The notes under the pieces: generated by a model
The model's input: the letters and a program-made list of their open reading frames with translations, nothing else
Told to the model about the DNA's origin: nothing
The model's database searches: none
Made by a program: the position numbers and the translations under genes
Part shown: piece by piece, positions 1 to 10,089 of the stretch
How the letters are laid out: every line of letters begins with the position of its first letter
How positions within the stretch are numbered: position 1 is the stretch's first letter
NCBI GenBank assembly: GCA_014529385.2
Contig: CM043942.1
Coordinates: 627,001-691,000 of the forward strand
Direction of reading: 5' to 3'
Length of the DNA: 64,000 bases
Source: Adiantum capillus-veneris
Taxonomy: Eukaryota > Streptophyta > Polypodiopsida > Polypodiales > Pteridaceae

Positions 1-600
1 TGAATAATTACAAAAAATGATGATCTGCCGAGCGGTCAATTTCCATAGGGTGTGTCCAGCTTCTAACACCACCATATGCCTGCCATCAAGATTTCTCTTG
101 CGGTGGTCTCACTAGAAAAGTGACCTCCAGCCAATCAGCATGTGCTTGTTCTATAATCGGAATATACTCGTTTTCATTTGCACAAAGACACAAATGTTGA
201 TCTTTATCTGTCCGATACAATTGGTTCTCAATAAGAGCATAGTCTCTTGGTTCAATTTCAATTGGTCTTTGATGGCGTTTACTCATATCCTCAGGAAACG
301 TTCGGCTCGATAAGTAAGTAACCAGATAATTACTCCACTTAGGAACAGGTGACATTTGAAACAATGTTACATGAGGAATGGGCGGTTGTTTTTGACATTG
401 AGGGAAATCTTTTACAAAAGATCTAACATCTCTCCTCATAGTCCAAGTCTCAAGATTCGTTGCATAGTTTGGTCTTCCGCAAAGTGAAGTCCTACTATGG
501 TAACATGTGCTTGGCTTAGGTATTGTTCTTTTTCTTTAGGGTTAATACATAAAAGCAATATCCCGTCTTGATTTCTTATATATAGCCTTCCAGCTAGTAA
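1..600 (-). pseudogene. pol: Integrase N-terminal part of pol remnant E, with two tandem H2C2 modules
   Basis: This is the 3' part of a Ty3/gypsy pol running off the left edge. Reading leftward there is a first zinc-binding module: histidines encoded near 504-506 and 484-486, and the last cysteine near 394-396, where the first cysteine of the usual C-x2-C has become F (motif FPQCQ). After a spacer with the motif KWSNYLVTYL comes a second module starting at an EQAH motif. Its GGHFS and GIWW motifs are readable near 70-135 in another frame. An in-frame TGA and at least one frameshift break the region. The integrase catalytic core lies outside the window. The same two-module order occurs in element D (49498-49999). 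Gypsy integrases normally have one H2C2 module. The pol identity is secure; the function of the doubling is unknown. Confidence 0.75.
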
Positions 601-1189
601 TTAATACATAGCCGACTGCTTGATTAAATCAATTGTGATAGGAAGTGGTATTTGTGAATCCACTTGAGCTATTTTCATCAATGACACAATGTTTTCCGAC
701 CATCTAGGTATCATTTCCACGGAGAACAAATAGGCATCTGGTAGATCATCGTCTACCCCTTTAGGTGATTCCTCTGAAACAATCCTTGACAAATGATCTG
801 CTCTTTGATGTGTAGTGCCTTTTTTTACAACCAAAGTGAAATCAAATTCGAGAAGAATGATGAACCATCTCACTATTCTCCCTATGCTCCATGGCTTGGT
901 AATCAAATACAAAAAATCTTGGTGGTCCACAAAGAACACAAACTTGTTGGCTAATAGGTAATGTCTATACTTTTTAACAGCTTAGATCATTCCTAGTCCT
1001 TCTCTTTCGGTGGTGGTGTAATTATTTTCTGCCATTCAATTGTCGGCTAGCATAAGAAATAGGAAAGTCAATTTTCCCATCTCCTGGCTAGGCTAGTATA
1101 CAACCAATAGCAAAGTTTGAAGCATCTACATATACGTGGAATACCTTATCCCAATCTGGTGCTTTCAATATTGGAGCTGAGGCGAGAGC
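601..1189 (-). pseudogene. pol: RNase H domain of pol remnant E
   Basis: The readable part (601-939) carries FFVDHQDFLYL, corresponding to the third acidic position of a gypsy RNase H, then the conserved STGRIVRWFIILLEFDFT segment and the ADHLSRI motif. It ends with LPDAYLFSVEMIPRW, which is shared almost word for word with elements C and D. Between 940 and 1189 the frame is broken, but the expected DASxFAIGC-type strand can still be followed. The domain would degrade the RNA template during reverse transcription. It follows the RT at 1190-2434 and precedes the integrase modules. It is clearly inactive. Confidence 0.75.
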
Positions 1190-2612
1190 TTACTTAAGCT
1201 TCATGAAGGATTCTTCACATGCTTCAGTCCATTCAAAGTGCGTAATCAAGCTATACATGGGTTTTACAATTATAGCATACATGTTAATGAACCGTCGGTA
1301 ATATCCAAAATGTCCCATGAAGGCTTGTACCCCCTTGACTGTCGTTGGTCTAGGCAAATCAGCAATGACATGAATCTTCTCGATATCAATAGCTATGCCA
1401 TTTTTAGACATGATATGTCCAAGAATTTTCCCTTGTCTTTCCATGAATGTGCACTTTTCAGGATTTAAGCAAATCCTATAAAGTCTACATTTCTCGAATA
1501 CCTTTTTGAGGTGTTAAAAATGATCATCCCGGATTGACGAATGTATGCATAGATTATGCATGTATACTTCTAAGAGTTTTTGAAGATACTCTTTGAAAGC
1601 ATGGCTCATCAATCTCTGAAATGTGGCTAGAGCATTAGTTAACCCAAACGACATAACCCGATAGGCAAATATACCCCATTCTGATGCAAAAGCAATTTTA
1701 GGATGATCTTTTGGGTCAACCAAAAGTTGATTGTATCCCGTATATCCCGAAAACCCATCTAAGAAGCTACAAGCTTCTTTTCTTGCCACTCGTTCTAAAA
1801 CATGCTCGGTTATCAGAAGAGCAAAGTTGTCTCTAATGGTAGCTACATTCACCTTTTTGAGATTAACACACACTCGTAATTTCCCATTCTTCTTAGGTAC
1901 TACCACAATTGGAGACACCCAATCTGTGTGTTCGATTTCGTAAATGAATTCACCTTCCTTTAGTTTTTCAATCTCTTCTTTGATCTTCCTAGCAAATGTT
2001 CTTTGTCTACTTCGTTTTGCATCATCTCTCATGGGTATAGTATGTTGACAGATTTCTGGATCAACACCCTTGAGATCCTTGTAAGACCAAGCGAAGATAT
2101 CCCAATATTCCTTTAACAAGCTCAGTAAAAGATTTTCTTCTTCTTTTGTTAGGTCATTTGCAATGTAAGCAGGTCTAGGCTCTTCTCTTGGTTCAGCCAA
2201 GTTTACCCTTTTAGCGTTTTCAGGTCCTTTGTAAGATTCGCCTTGTTTTGGTAGTTTCCTAACAGGTTTTTCAATTATGATTTTTCGATCTTGGAGAGTA
2301 TACTTTTTGTAATGGGATGGAACATGCATCACATCCTTACCATCCTCTTCCGTGGTTTCCATTTTGGTTGTGTATATCTCCTTTAGAGCTTTTTTCAACT
2401 CTTGATATTTCTTTTTCCTCTCAACTTTGGTCATGAGTGATTTTTTATCCTGAGATTTTTCTCAATGTCTGAGACATTTCTGAGTTTTTGTTTGAAGGAT
2501 ATCTGCCACTTATTTTGTCCTTGACATAATCATTAGAATCTATTTGCATCAGGAATTGTGTTTTACTGGAGACTGATGGCATAGGTCGTGTTTTCACAAT
2601 ATTGGTGTGTTT
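1190..2612 (-). pseudogene. pol: Reverse transcriptase of pol remnant E
   Basis: Two readable pieces (1514-2434 and 1190-1444) form a Ty3/gypsy reverse transcriptase. Recognisable motifs are DWVSPIVVVPKKNGKLRVC (finger region), FLDGFSGY, FGLTNALATFQRLM, and thumb-side GHIMSKNG with FMGHFGYYRRFIN. The catalytic Y-x-D-D box is YMHN (about 1555-1566), so both catalytic aspartates are gone. The 5' linker (to about 2612) resembles the pre-RT linker of D at 51880-52458, including a V-K-D motif. Sequence upstream of about 2612 no longer looks like pol, so E has lost gag and its first protease. It is a dead relative of D. Confidence 0.85.
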
Positions 2613-3517
2613 GCAGGTCGCCGCGACAGACGACCATAGCATAGCTCTCAAGCATCAACATATTTATCAATACAGGGGAAGCGACTCGGATGAGGCATGG
2701 AAACTCACTAGGGTGTCAATCCTAATGAAGTGAACTCAAAGAGATGCAACTACTAACCCTACAATTAAATCAAACGCATTACTGCCAAGTAATCTGCATA
2801 TGTCCTCCTACACCGTTCTTCAGTCATCACGCTCGTTTACCATGCAAATCATATCGGAATCGCACGAAACTTGAAGGGAAGCTCCAAGGGATTATCAGAA
2901 ACATGTCCTATCACTGTCACAACATTATGGAGAGGTACAACGATCGCAATCGTTCGTCCCAAAGTCAGCAAAAACAGCGAACAGGTGATCCTAATGGGTC
3001 GTTTTAGGGTCCCTAAAGCCCCTCCTAGGGTCAAAACAACATAAAACACACATATAGACACTCAAAACAGCGATTTAAGGCCTCAAACTCGTAGTTGAAA
3101 ACCTACACCGAATCTTGAATGATTACACTTAAATGAAAGAGCAAGATGAGAGGAACACAATGCAATAATCAAATTTGAATTTGGATTATCGTAGCCGCAA
3201 TGGCGATGATTACAAGTTTGAACAAGAAGGAGCTCTCAAACGTACGATGTCTTCTTAGTTCTCCATTAAAAAGATTATCCTCAAACTTACAAAAACTAAC
3301 CTTTATAGATTAGGTCTTTACAAATGGCTTGTCCGGCCATAAGCTCCCAAACTTCTCACTGGCTCTCGAATATACAATTGCTCCCATAAGAATAATCATA
3401 CATCCTTTGACAAATTCTTGGCTTAGAGATGCTTCTTTACAAAATAATTTTACAATGGTTTCTCAGAAAAATATGATCCTTCTGGAAATGTCCGCTTGTT
3501 GCTTCATCCGCCAAACA
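2613..3517 (-). repeat. LTR-like non-coding block, 3' LTR candidate of the ORF1/D unit
   Basis: No coding signal. On the minus strand the block starts TGTTTGGCGG directly after a polypurine tract (3518-3531), which is how a 3' LTR begins. A TATAAAG box lies at 3301-3307. One copy of the CGATCG-type palindromic motif seen around D is at 2941-2952. The other end of the LTR and a partner LTR were not found, so this could be a solo or truncated LTR of an unlisted family. The exact left boundary near 2613 is set only by where pol similarity stops. Confidence 0.5.
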
Positions 3518-3531
3518 CTCCCCCCTTCCTT
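3518..3531 (-). other. Polypurine tract next to the LTR-like block
   Basis: Minus-strand reading is AAGGAAGGGGGGAG followed at once by TG of the LTR-like block. The same 13- to 14-base tract recurs inside element C (29506-29519 and 29818-29830). In LTR elements this tract primes plus-strand DNA synthesis and marks the 5' edge of the 3' LTR. Confidence 0.6.
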
Positions 3532-3585
3532 GTCCATGCACGCCCTCGTGCATGTTCAGTGCTTTGGCCGTTGATGTGGCTCTAA

Positions 3586-3687
3586 TTAAGCAAGTATCGT
3601 TGAAAAACTTCTTGTTTGCAGGACGGCTTCCACGGCTTCTTGATGCTGTTTGAATGGATTTTCAGATAAGGTGTGTTGGTATGCTAC
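3586..3687 (-). pseudogene. ORF1, C-terminal fragment (downstream of the element A insertion)
   Basis: This short piece encodes the last residues of ORF1, ending TRSFSTILA and a stop at 3586, about 55 bases before the polypurine tract. Removing element A and one GTAC copy puts it in the same frame as the piece that starts at 18700. That is the main reason for calling it coding. Product unknown. Confidence 0.55.
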
Positions 3688-3691
3688 GTAC
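3688..3691. repeat. Left 4-bp target-site duplication of element A (GTAC)
   Basis: GTAC here matches GTAC at 18696-18699, immediately outside the right LTR. Removing element A and one copy restores the ORF1 reading frame, which supports a true 4-bp duplication. Confidence 0.8.
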
Positions 3692-3951
3692 TGAGGCGGT
3701 CCGGGGCGGGCAACAAGAAGAGCAACCTCTAGACACCCTTCAAGGCTCCCATGCTGCTCAATGGGGCTGGGGGCACAACACAACACAAACCAAAACAACA
3801 AACCCACAGCCAAATCCCAACTACACAAGGGGCACCACCTAGTTTAAGAGCGAACTAGGACGCAAAAGAGGAGAATCGTTAGAGCAACCCACAAACAAGC
3901 AAGGAATTTACACTAACCCTAACACCAATGGAACACTCTCACACACTAAAA

Positions 3952-4034
<83 letters not shown>

Positions 4035-5374
4035 GTGCTCGGGCTGCTTTGAAACGTATCGGCAATGATCAAGCAAACACAACTATATATTTAAGAAAGA
4101 GAGAGAAAGGGGAAGGGGGTGCTTGTTGCATTAATACCTTCTTACAAATCTGTCATGACAAATCAAAGTGAGATTAGTATTTGTTCAACATAGCTTGCGT
4201 AAATTTCACCACAACACATCACAAGAAACGCCACCCCAATCACTGTCTTAAAGCCAGGGGAGTCCTCTCCACCCTATCGCCCTCTTACAGTATGTGGGAT
4301 TTATGGCTAGATGGATGACAACACCAGAAACAAGCTATCAAGAACTTAACAAAAAACACCAAGACACTTACGCATCATTGTTGTCCATTACTTCACGTTG
4401 GAAGGGAGACAAAGTATCCAAGCTTAGTCCACATCCACCCTCCTTGATTCAGCAAATGTTGGGCTTACACTAGTAGGAGAAATGATAGATTTCCTACTCT
4501 CAATTGAATGATCATTCTCTCTCTTACAATGGCATAGAGTTCCCTTGCTAATCCCCTATTACAACACATGCACATGCATAAGACAATGAGCTTCCACTCA
4601 AGAGCTCCTTCTAGAGAGGTTGAGCTTGGCTTCTCAAGCTATAGCATAGTGCTCTTGCTTATGGCTCCCCCTTTTGTGCTAGCTATACCCTCCTTTTATA
4701 GCAATTTTGAAGGCTAGGGTTACTCCTCTAACCATGGTTGGGTTAGATTTTCAGCAATTTATCTAATTTCTTTTGCTTGGAATTATCAAGAAGTTGGTGG
4801 GGAAAGAGAGAGGAGAGAAATGGAGGTGATAGGACTTTTCATAGTGGGTTAGTGTTAGTAGAGTTAGTATTAATTTGCAAATGGAATTGGATATTTACAA
4901 TGGGAGTATCCATGTAGGATACAAATAAGGAAGAAAAACTCTTAAGAGGTAAGAAAAGGTGGATTTCTTACAAGGTTGATGCTCCAAGTGTCTTGAGTAG
5001 GGCCAATTTTGACGCTTGTTGACGGTCCACTAGCTTTGACGGTACATTTTTTCTCCACTCTTGACCTTCCTTGAGAGACAAGGTAATTGAAGCTGAGTAA
5101 TCAACCACCATGATGCTGTCTTTTAAGAGAAGAGGCTGAATTTTGTGGGTTTTTTGATAGATATGGGTAATTTGGAGGAGGAAAAATGAGACTAGGTGGT
5201 CAATTTTGGAATGGAATTGTGTGTGGGAGGTATGAGTTCACCATGGTTTCTCTTATTCTTCAAGGTTGAGGAGAAGGTGAGTAGGGTGCAGAGAGGAGTG
5301 GTGAGAGAGGTGGGAATGATGAGTGGAGAAGTGTGTGTGAAAGAGGAAAATGATAAAGTGGAAGAGAGAGTGTG
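3692..5374 (-). repeat. Element A, leftmost LTR, truncated
   Basis: Near-identical to 7373-9020 and to the start of 15984-18695. It begins TGAGGCGG on the plus strand, i.e. the CA-ending side of the minus-strand LTR. It stops at TGTG 5371-5374, where it is fused to the protease region of an interior, so about 1 kb of U3 is missing. It still holds the TATA box (4692-4700) and a GA microsatellite (3955-4032). No gene; short ORFs in it are incidental. Confidence 0.85.
3955..4032. repeat. (GA)n microsatellite in the first LTR of A
   Basis: About 39 GA units with one GGG interruption near the end. The matching tracts in the other two LTRs have different lengths (7635-7680 and 16247-16316). In the transcribed sense the tract is CT-rich and lies downstream of the LTR TATA box. 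Confidence 0.95.
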
Positions 5375-6148
5375 CACCCCGATCCACTAGACCTTTCCTA
5401 ACCAATCTTCCTTTTATGTAACAATCTAGCACAGGTGTAATATCCTCGTTCATTTCAGCATGTGCAATTTTTACAACAGGAAAACTCTCTTTTACCTTTC
5501 TCCTAGTGCTAACTGCCTTTGTTAAATCCCTCCTAACTTGTGGGCATAATGCAAGAAACTGAGGCCATGAGATATCAGGACCCTTACCTCGCATGTCTTC
5601 CAACAGGTTGTATGGAGCCATACCATGTCCAAGAGGGAAGTCTTGGAGATTGATACGACGTCGAGTCCTCTTAGCTTCCTTGGTCTCCTTTGCCTTCTTG
5701 CCTTGTCCATGGTCACTCTGTGATGGGACATCCTCTTTCTCTTTACCTTTTCCTCGGCCACGCTTAATGCCATTTGCTTCCATGTCAACCTCATTTGAGT
5801 TTGTCACCTCTACCACATGCACATTTGGATCTGGCAAAGGTGGAACTCCTTCTACCCCTTGTGGAGGTGGTCTTGCTCCATTTGGCCTTTGTATAAGCCG
5901 TGGTTGGTGACTAGTTCCTTCACCTGCATTCATCACTGGGTAATTCAAGTTAGGTCTCTCCCTGGCTCCCCACGGGGCCAAGGACAATTATACATCTCAT
6001 GTCCAGACTCTCCGCAATTCCAACATTGCAAGACTCTCCTAGGTCGTGGGTCTCGCTCTTCAGACTTCTTTGCTTGTCCCTTTGGACCTACGGCTTGTGC
6101 AAGGTGAATTGACAAGCTGCTTAAAGATTCATTTAACTTCTCAATCAC
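5375..6148 (-). pseudogene. Element A partial copy: zinc knuckle, gag-pro linker and protease N-terminus
   Basis: Reading leftward: the gag C-terminus with an intact zinc knuckle (CWNCGESGHEMYNC, C-x2-C-x4-H-x4-C), then, one frame back, a basic and proline-rich linker and the start of the retropepsin, ending at GLVDRGA. There the catalytic D-G-G of the full copy reads D-R-G, just before the junction with LTR sequence at 5371-5374. Downstream residues of the long open frame are LTR translated by chance. The glutamine codon in WPQFLALCPQ is intact here and is a TAG stop in the full copy. Confidence 0.8.
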
Positions 6149-6760
6149 TTCCGCCGTTACCTCAGGAAGCTCCTTAGATGTTGATGCTTGTGACTTACCT
6201 TTGGGTCTAAGACCTTCTATTGGAACCTCCCCCCTTAAGCACTTGAGTTTCCTTTATTTCTCAACAGCCCTAGTTTCAGCTGCATCAAAAGTAGCAGGTG
6301 CACCCGCCTCAACTTTTACCTTAAGGTCAGGAAAGAGTCCGGCTATGAACCGCTCCTTCTTTAGAAATTCTGCACCATCACCAGGGTTAGTAACATTTCG
6401 TATCCATAGAGCCCAAAGACGTAGGAACTCTTGCTTGTACAAGTAGTAGTCATCTAAGTCTTTTTGCTTATGAGAAACAATGTCTTGCCATAATTTCTGA
6501 GTGTTTTGGGGATCAAAGAAGTATTTCTTGAAACGATTGAAAACTTCCGTGTAATTCCCTTTAACTTCCTCAGGCAAAGAGTCAAACCAAGTGCTAGCAT
6601 CTTTCCTAAGGACCACCTCAAACATTTCTACACGTTCTTGATCAGTTACTATCCTCTTGATACGGCAAGACATCTTGAAATTCGCTAGAAATAATTCTGC
6701 ATCCTCTCCAGGCTCTCCAAAGAAAAGAGGATATCCAGACATTTGGCGTTGGCTCTCCAT
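6149..6760 (-). pseudogene. gag: Element A partial copy: gag capsid region
   Basis: Retrotransposon gag domain. I choose the ATG at 6760 (MESQRQMSGYP) because it opens the conserved block; the longer frame to 6838 reads AT-rich leader. Capsid-type motifs include FFGEPGEDAELFLANF, DASTWFDSLPEEV and the conserved FLRLWALWIRN helix. A TAA at about 6251-6253 interrupts the frame where the second copy (14556-15371) reads TAT. The protein would assemble the virus-like particle that packages the RNA. Apart from a few substitutions it is the same as the right-hand copy. Confidence 0.85.
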
Positions 6761-7349
6761 TGAATTGATTTCAAAGTGACACGTTTTTGTTTTTTCTTTC
6801 TTTAAAAGATTTACACAATAATATTTTCTAAATTGCAATCTATTCTACAACAAAATAAAAATATTCACATCTAACGACCTATGGTAATCAATAAGAGGTA
6901 GAATGACAGGGTTTGGTGACGCGAGAATTTCTCCTACTCTTTGGGCACCAAACATGAATACCATACGTTGTTGAAAATGGATTTTTCTACTAATTGCAAT
7001 GTTTAGTCTAATGTGTGGAGTGAAATGAAAGGGAAAAACCTGTATTCCTGGGCCATTATCCATGGTCTATGCATGACCTAATGCTTAAAACAAAACAAAA
7101 ATATAGACGTCCAAACTAAGGTCGTACCTAATGAGAGGCAAAATAAAAGGATTTACTGAAGCGTTTATCTCGGCCAACCTAAGAGGACCTAAAATTCTAC
7201 GAATGACACGTTGAAATTGCAACTTAGTACTAAAAATTATGTGTACCTCTTGCCTTGCAATGGGAATGAAGGGATCATACAAATTTTCCTGATTCATGCA
7301 AACTACTTGACTATGCTAAAAGTTGATTCTACACAAAAGTACACAAGCC
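6761..7349 (-). other. Element A partial copy: gag leader with two similar small ORFs
   Basis: Leader between primer site and gag. It contains two small minus-strand ORFs, 7085-7297 (70 aa) and 6845-7063 (72 aa). Their proteins resemble each other, both ending in a pattern like ASxNPxILPLIxYxxSLDVxIF. The same pair is at 15696-15908 and 15456-15674 in the other copy. They look like a diverged tandem duplication. Whether they are translated is unknown. Confidence 0.5.
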
Positions 7350-7369
7350 GTTCCTCAGTGGGGGCACCA
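7350..7369 (-). other. Primer-binding site of A (middle LTR)
   Basis: The minus strand reads TGGTGCCCCCACTGAGGAAC, three bases inside the LTR end. The first 12 bases equal the PBS of element B, whose extension points to a tRNA-Thr(UGU)-like primer. Confidence 0.7.
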
Positions 7370-7632
7370 ATTTGAGGCGGTCCGGAGCGGGCAACAAGAA
7401 GAGAAACCTCTAGAAACCCTTCAAGGCTCCCGTGCTGCTCAATGGGGCTGGGGGCACAACACAACACAAACCAAAACAACAAACCCACAGCCAAATCCCA
7501 ACTACACAAGGGGCACCACCTAGTTTAAGAGCGAACTAGGACGCAAAAGAGGAGAATCGTTAGAGCAACCCACAAACAAGCAAGGAATTTACACTAACCC
7601 TAACACCAATGGAACACTCTCACACACTAAAA

Positions 7633-7634
<2 letters not shown>

Positions 7635-7680
<46 letters not shown>
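7635..7680. repeat. (GA)n microsatellite in the middle LTR of A
   Basis: About 20 GA units with one GGG interruption, shorter than in the other two LTR copies. Confidence 0.95.
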
Positions 7681-7683
<3 letters not shown>

Positions 7684-8340
7684 GTGCTCGGGCTGCTTTG
7701 AAACGTATCGGCAATGATCAAGCAAACACAACTATATATTTAAGAAAGAGAGAGAAAGGGGGAGGGGGTGCTTGTTGCATTAATACCTTCTTACAAATTT
7801 TTCATGACAAATCAAAGTGAGATTAGTATTTGTTCAACATAGCTTGCGTAAATTTCACCACAACACATCACAAGAAACGCCACCCCAATCACTGTCTTAA
7901 AGCCAGGGGAGTCCTCTCCACCCTGTCGCCCCCTTACAGTATGTGGGATTTATGGCTAGATCGATGACAACACCAGAAACAAGCTATCAAGAACTTAACA
8001 AAAAACACCAAGACACTTACGCATCATTGTTGTCCATTACTTCACATTGGAAGGGAGACAAAGTATCCAAGCTTAGTCCAAATCCACCCTCCTTGATTCA
8101 GCAAATGTTGGGCTTACACTAGTAGGAGAAATGATAGATTTCCTACTCTCAATTGAATGATCACTCTCTCTCTTACAATGGCATAGAGTTCCCTTGCTCA
8201 TCCCCTATTACAACACATGCACATGCATAAGACAATGAGCTTCCACTCAAGAGCTCCTTCTAGAGAGGTTGAGCTTGGCTTCTCAAGCTATAGCATAGTG
8301 CTCTTGCTTATGGCTCCCCCTTTTGTGCTAGCTATACCCT

Positions 8341-8349
8341 CCTTTTATA
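8341..8349 (-). promoter_or_regulatory. TATA box of element A LTR
   Basis: Minus strand TATAAAAGG. The same box is at 4692-4700 and 16976-16984 in the other LTRs. The CT-rich (sense) microsatellite lies about 670 bases downstream, within the transcribed part of the LTR. Function inferred from motif and position. Confidence 0.6.
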
Positions 8350-10042
8350 GCAATTTTGAAGGCTAGGGTTACTCCTCTAACCATGGTTGGGTTAGATTTT
8401 CAGCAATTTATCTAATTTCTTTTGCTTGGAATTATCAAGAAGTTGGTGGGGAAAGAGAGAGGAGAGAAATGGAGGTGATAGGACTTTTCATAGTGGGTTA
8501 GTGTTAGTAGAGTTAGTATTAATTTACAAATGGAATTGGATATTTACAATGGGAGTATCCATGTAGGATACAAATAAGGAAGAAAAACTCTTAAGAGGTA
8601 AGAAAAGGTGGATTTCTTACAAGGTTGATGCTCCAAGTGTCTTGAGTAGGGCCAATTTTGACGCTTGTTGACGGTCCACTAGCTTTGACGGTACATTTTT
8701 TCTCCACTCTTGACCTTCCTTGAGAGACAAGGTAATTGAAGCTGAGTAATCAACCACCATGATGCTGTCTTTTAAGAGAAGAGGCTGAATTTTGTGGTTT
8801 TTTTGATAGATATGGGTAATTTGGAGGAGGAAAAATGAGACTAGGTGGTCAATTTTGGAATGGAATTGTGTGTGGGAGGTATGAGTTCACCATGGTTTCT
8901 CTTATTCTTCAAGGTTGAGGAGAAGGTGAGTAGGGTGCAGAGAGGAGTGGTGAGAGAGGTGGGAATGATGAGTGGAGAAGTGTGTGTGAAAGAGGAAAAT
9001 GATAAAGTGGAAGAGAGAGTGTGGCTGCATAGCATGGGAAAACTGGGGTCCACTAATAAAATCATAGCTCACAGCTCGTAGCTCAAAAAAATATGAAAAA
9101 ATTTGAGGCAAAAGTTCAGCCCAGGAGCTACAACGTTTGTTTGTATCACCTTTTCAAATTCGGAGAGCAAGTGAAGTTTAAAAATTCAGCAAAACCGACC
9201 GTTTTTTTCCACTGCACAAGGTCCTTGTGGGGTCCTTCTTTGGATGATTCTTTTGAATACCTCCAAGAGTGAGCCCTCCATAGTGCATGTATGCATGCCA
9301 CCTACCCTTGACCTTATTTGGTAGGTCTATAATTGAAGATATTGTTGAGATCATGATATAAGTGAATAGTACAACTAAGAAAATCAAATATTGAGGGGTC
9401 TAAAAAATATGTACATGTCAAATATAAATAATATAAGTGGAAAAAATATAAAGGGGTCAAAAGAAATCTCTCTCATTATGAGGCTACCATAAAAAGATAA
9501 ATATTTTTGGTGTTCTAATTTTTTAGAAAAAAAAAACAAAATAGATGTAGGAAGGGAAAAATCACAATAGTGAAAAAATATACACATAAATAAAACTAGT
9601 TTTTTTGGATTTTTGTTGGGGTGGAGTTACACCAAATATAAGAGAAGCTTACATGAAAATATTTCTATATGGAATAAAGAATATGAAAAATGGTAAGAAA
9701 AATTGTGGTAATGGTGAGGCAATGTACAGAGCATAAATAACACACACCTAGGTAGAAATATTTAAATAAATACCAAAATAATTATGAAAAAATCTTTTAT
9801 TTAGGCCCTATATACAAAGAAATATTTACATACGCATGGGCCATAATATACTTATATTTTTTATTTTATTTTTATTTTTTTGGCTCAACTAGCCCAATGA
9901 CTAGCTAATTGAGGGTTTTTTAAGAAGATATGGGAAAAGTCCCGTGACTCACGCACGCTTATGTACAGTGAAATGGTAGGGATAGTCACAGTGTTTGGGT
10001 GATTTTGGTAGGGTGAGGTAACTCACTGTGGCAATTACAAAG

Positions 10043-10057
10043 AGCCGAAAAACGGCT
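10043..10057. other. Hairpin at the U3 terminus of A LTR
   Basis: Inverted repeat AGCCG-AAAAA-CGGCT four bases from the LTR end, repeated at 18677-18691. It sits at the end that integrase must process. Confidence 0.6.
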
Positions 10058-10061
10058 ATCA

Positions 10062-10077
10062 TTAGCCCTCCCCCTGG
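10062..10077 (-). other. Polypurine tract of element A
   Basis: Minus strand CCAGGGGGAGGGCTAA directly before LTR TGATAG. Element B has a matching tract ending GGGGAGGGCTAA, showing that A and B are related. Confidence 0.85.
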
Positions 10078-10089
10078 ATGATGGTATAT

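Larger units (their letters stand above)
7373..10061 (-). repeat. Element A, middle LTR (full length, 2,689 bp)
   Basis: On the minus strand it begins TGATAGCCG next to the polypurine tract (10062-10077) and ends CCGCCTCA next to the primer site. It therefore serves as 3' LTR of the full interior and 5' LTR of the partial interior. It holds a TATA box (8341-8349), a GA tract (7635-7680) and an AT-rich U3 (9380-10000). Sequence is nearly identical to 15984-18695. No genes. Confidence 0.92.

Noticed and set aside
5253-5987. 244-codon ORF read as one protein
   Set aside because: The part below 5375 is LTR sequence read in frame after a deletion junction; only the upper part is element coding.
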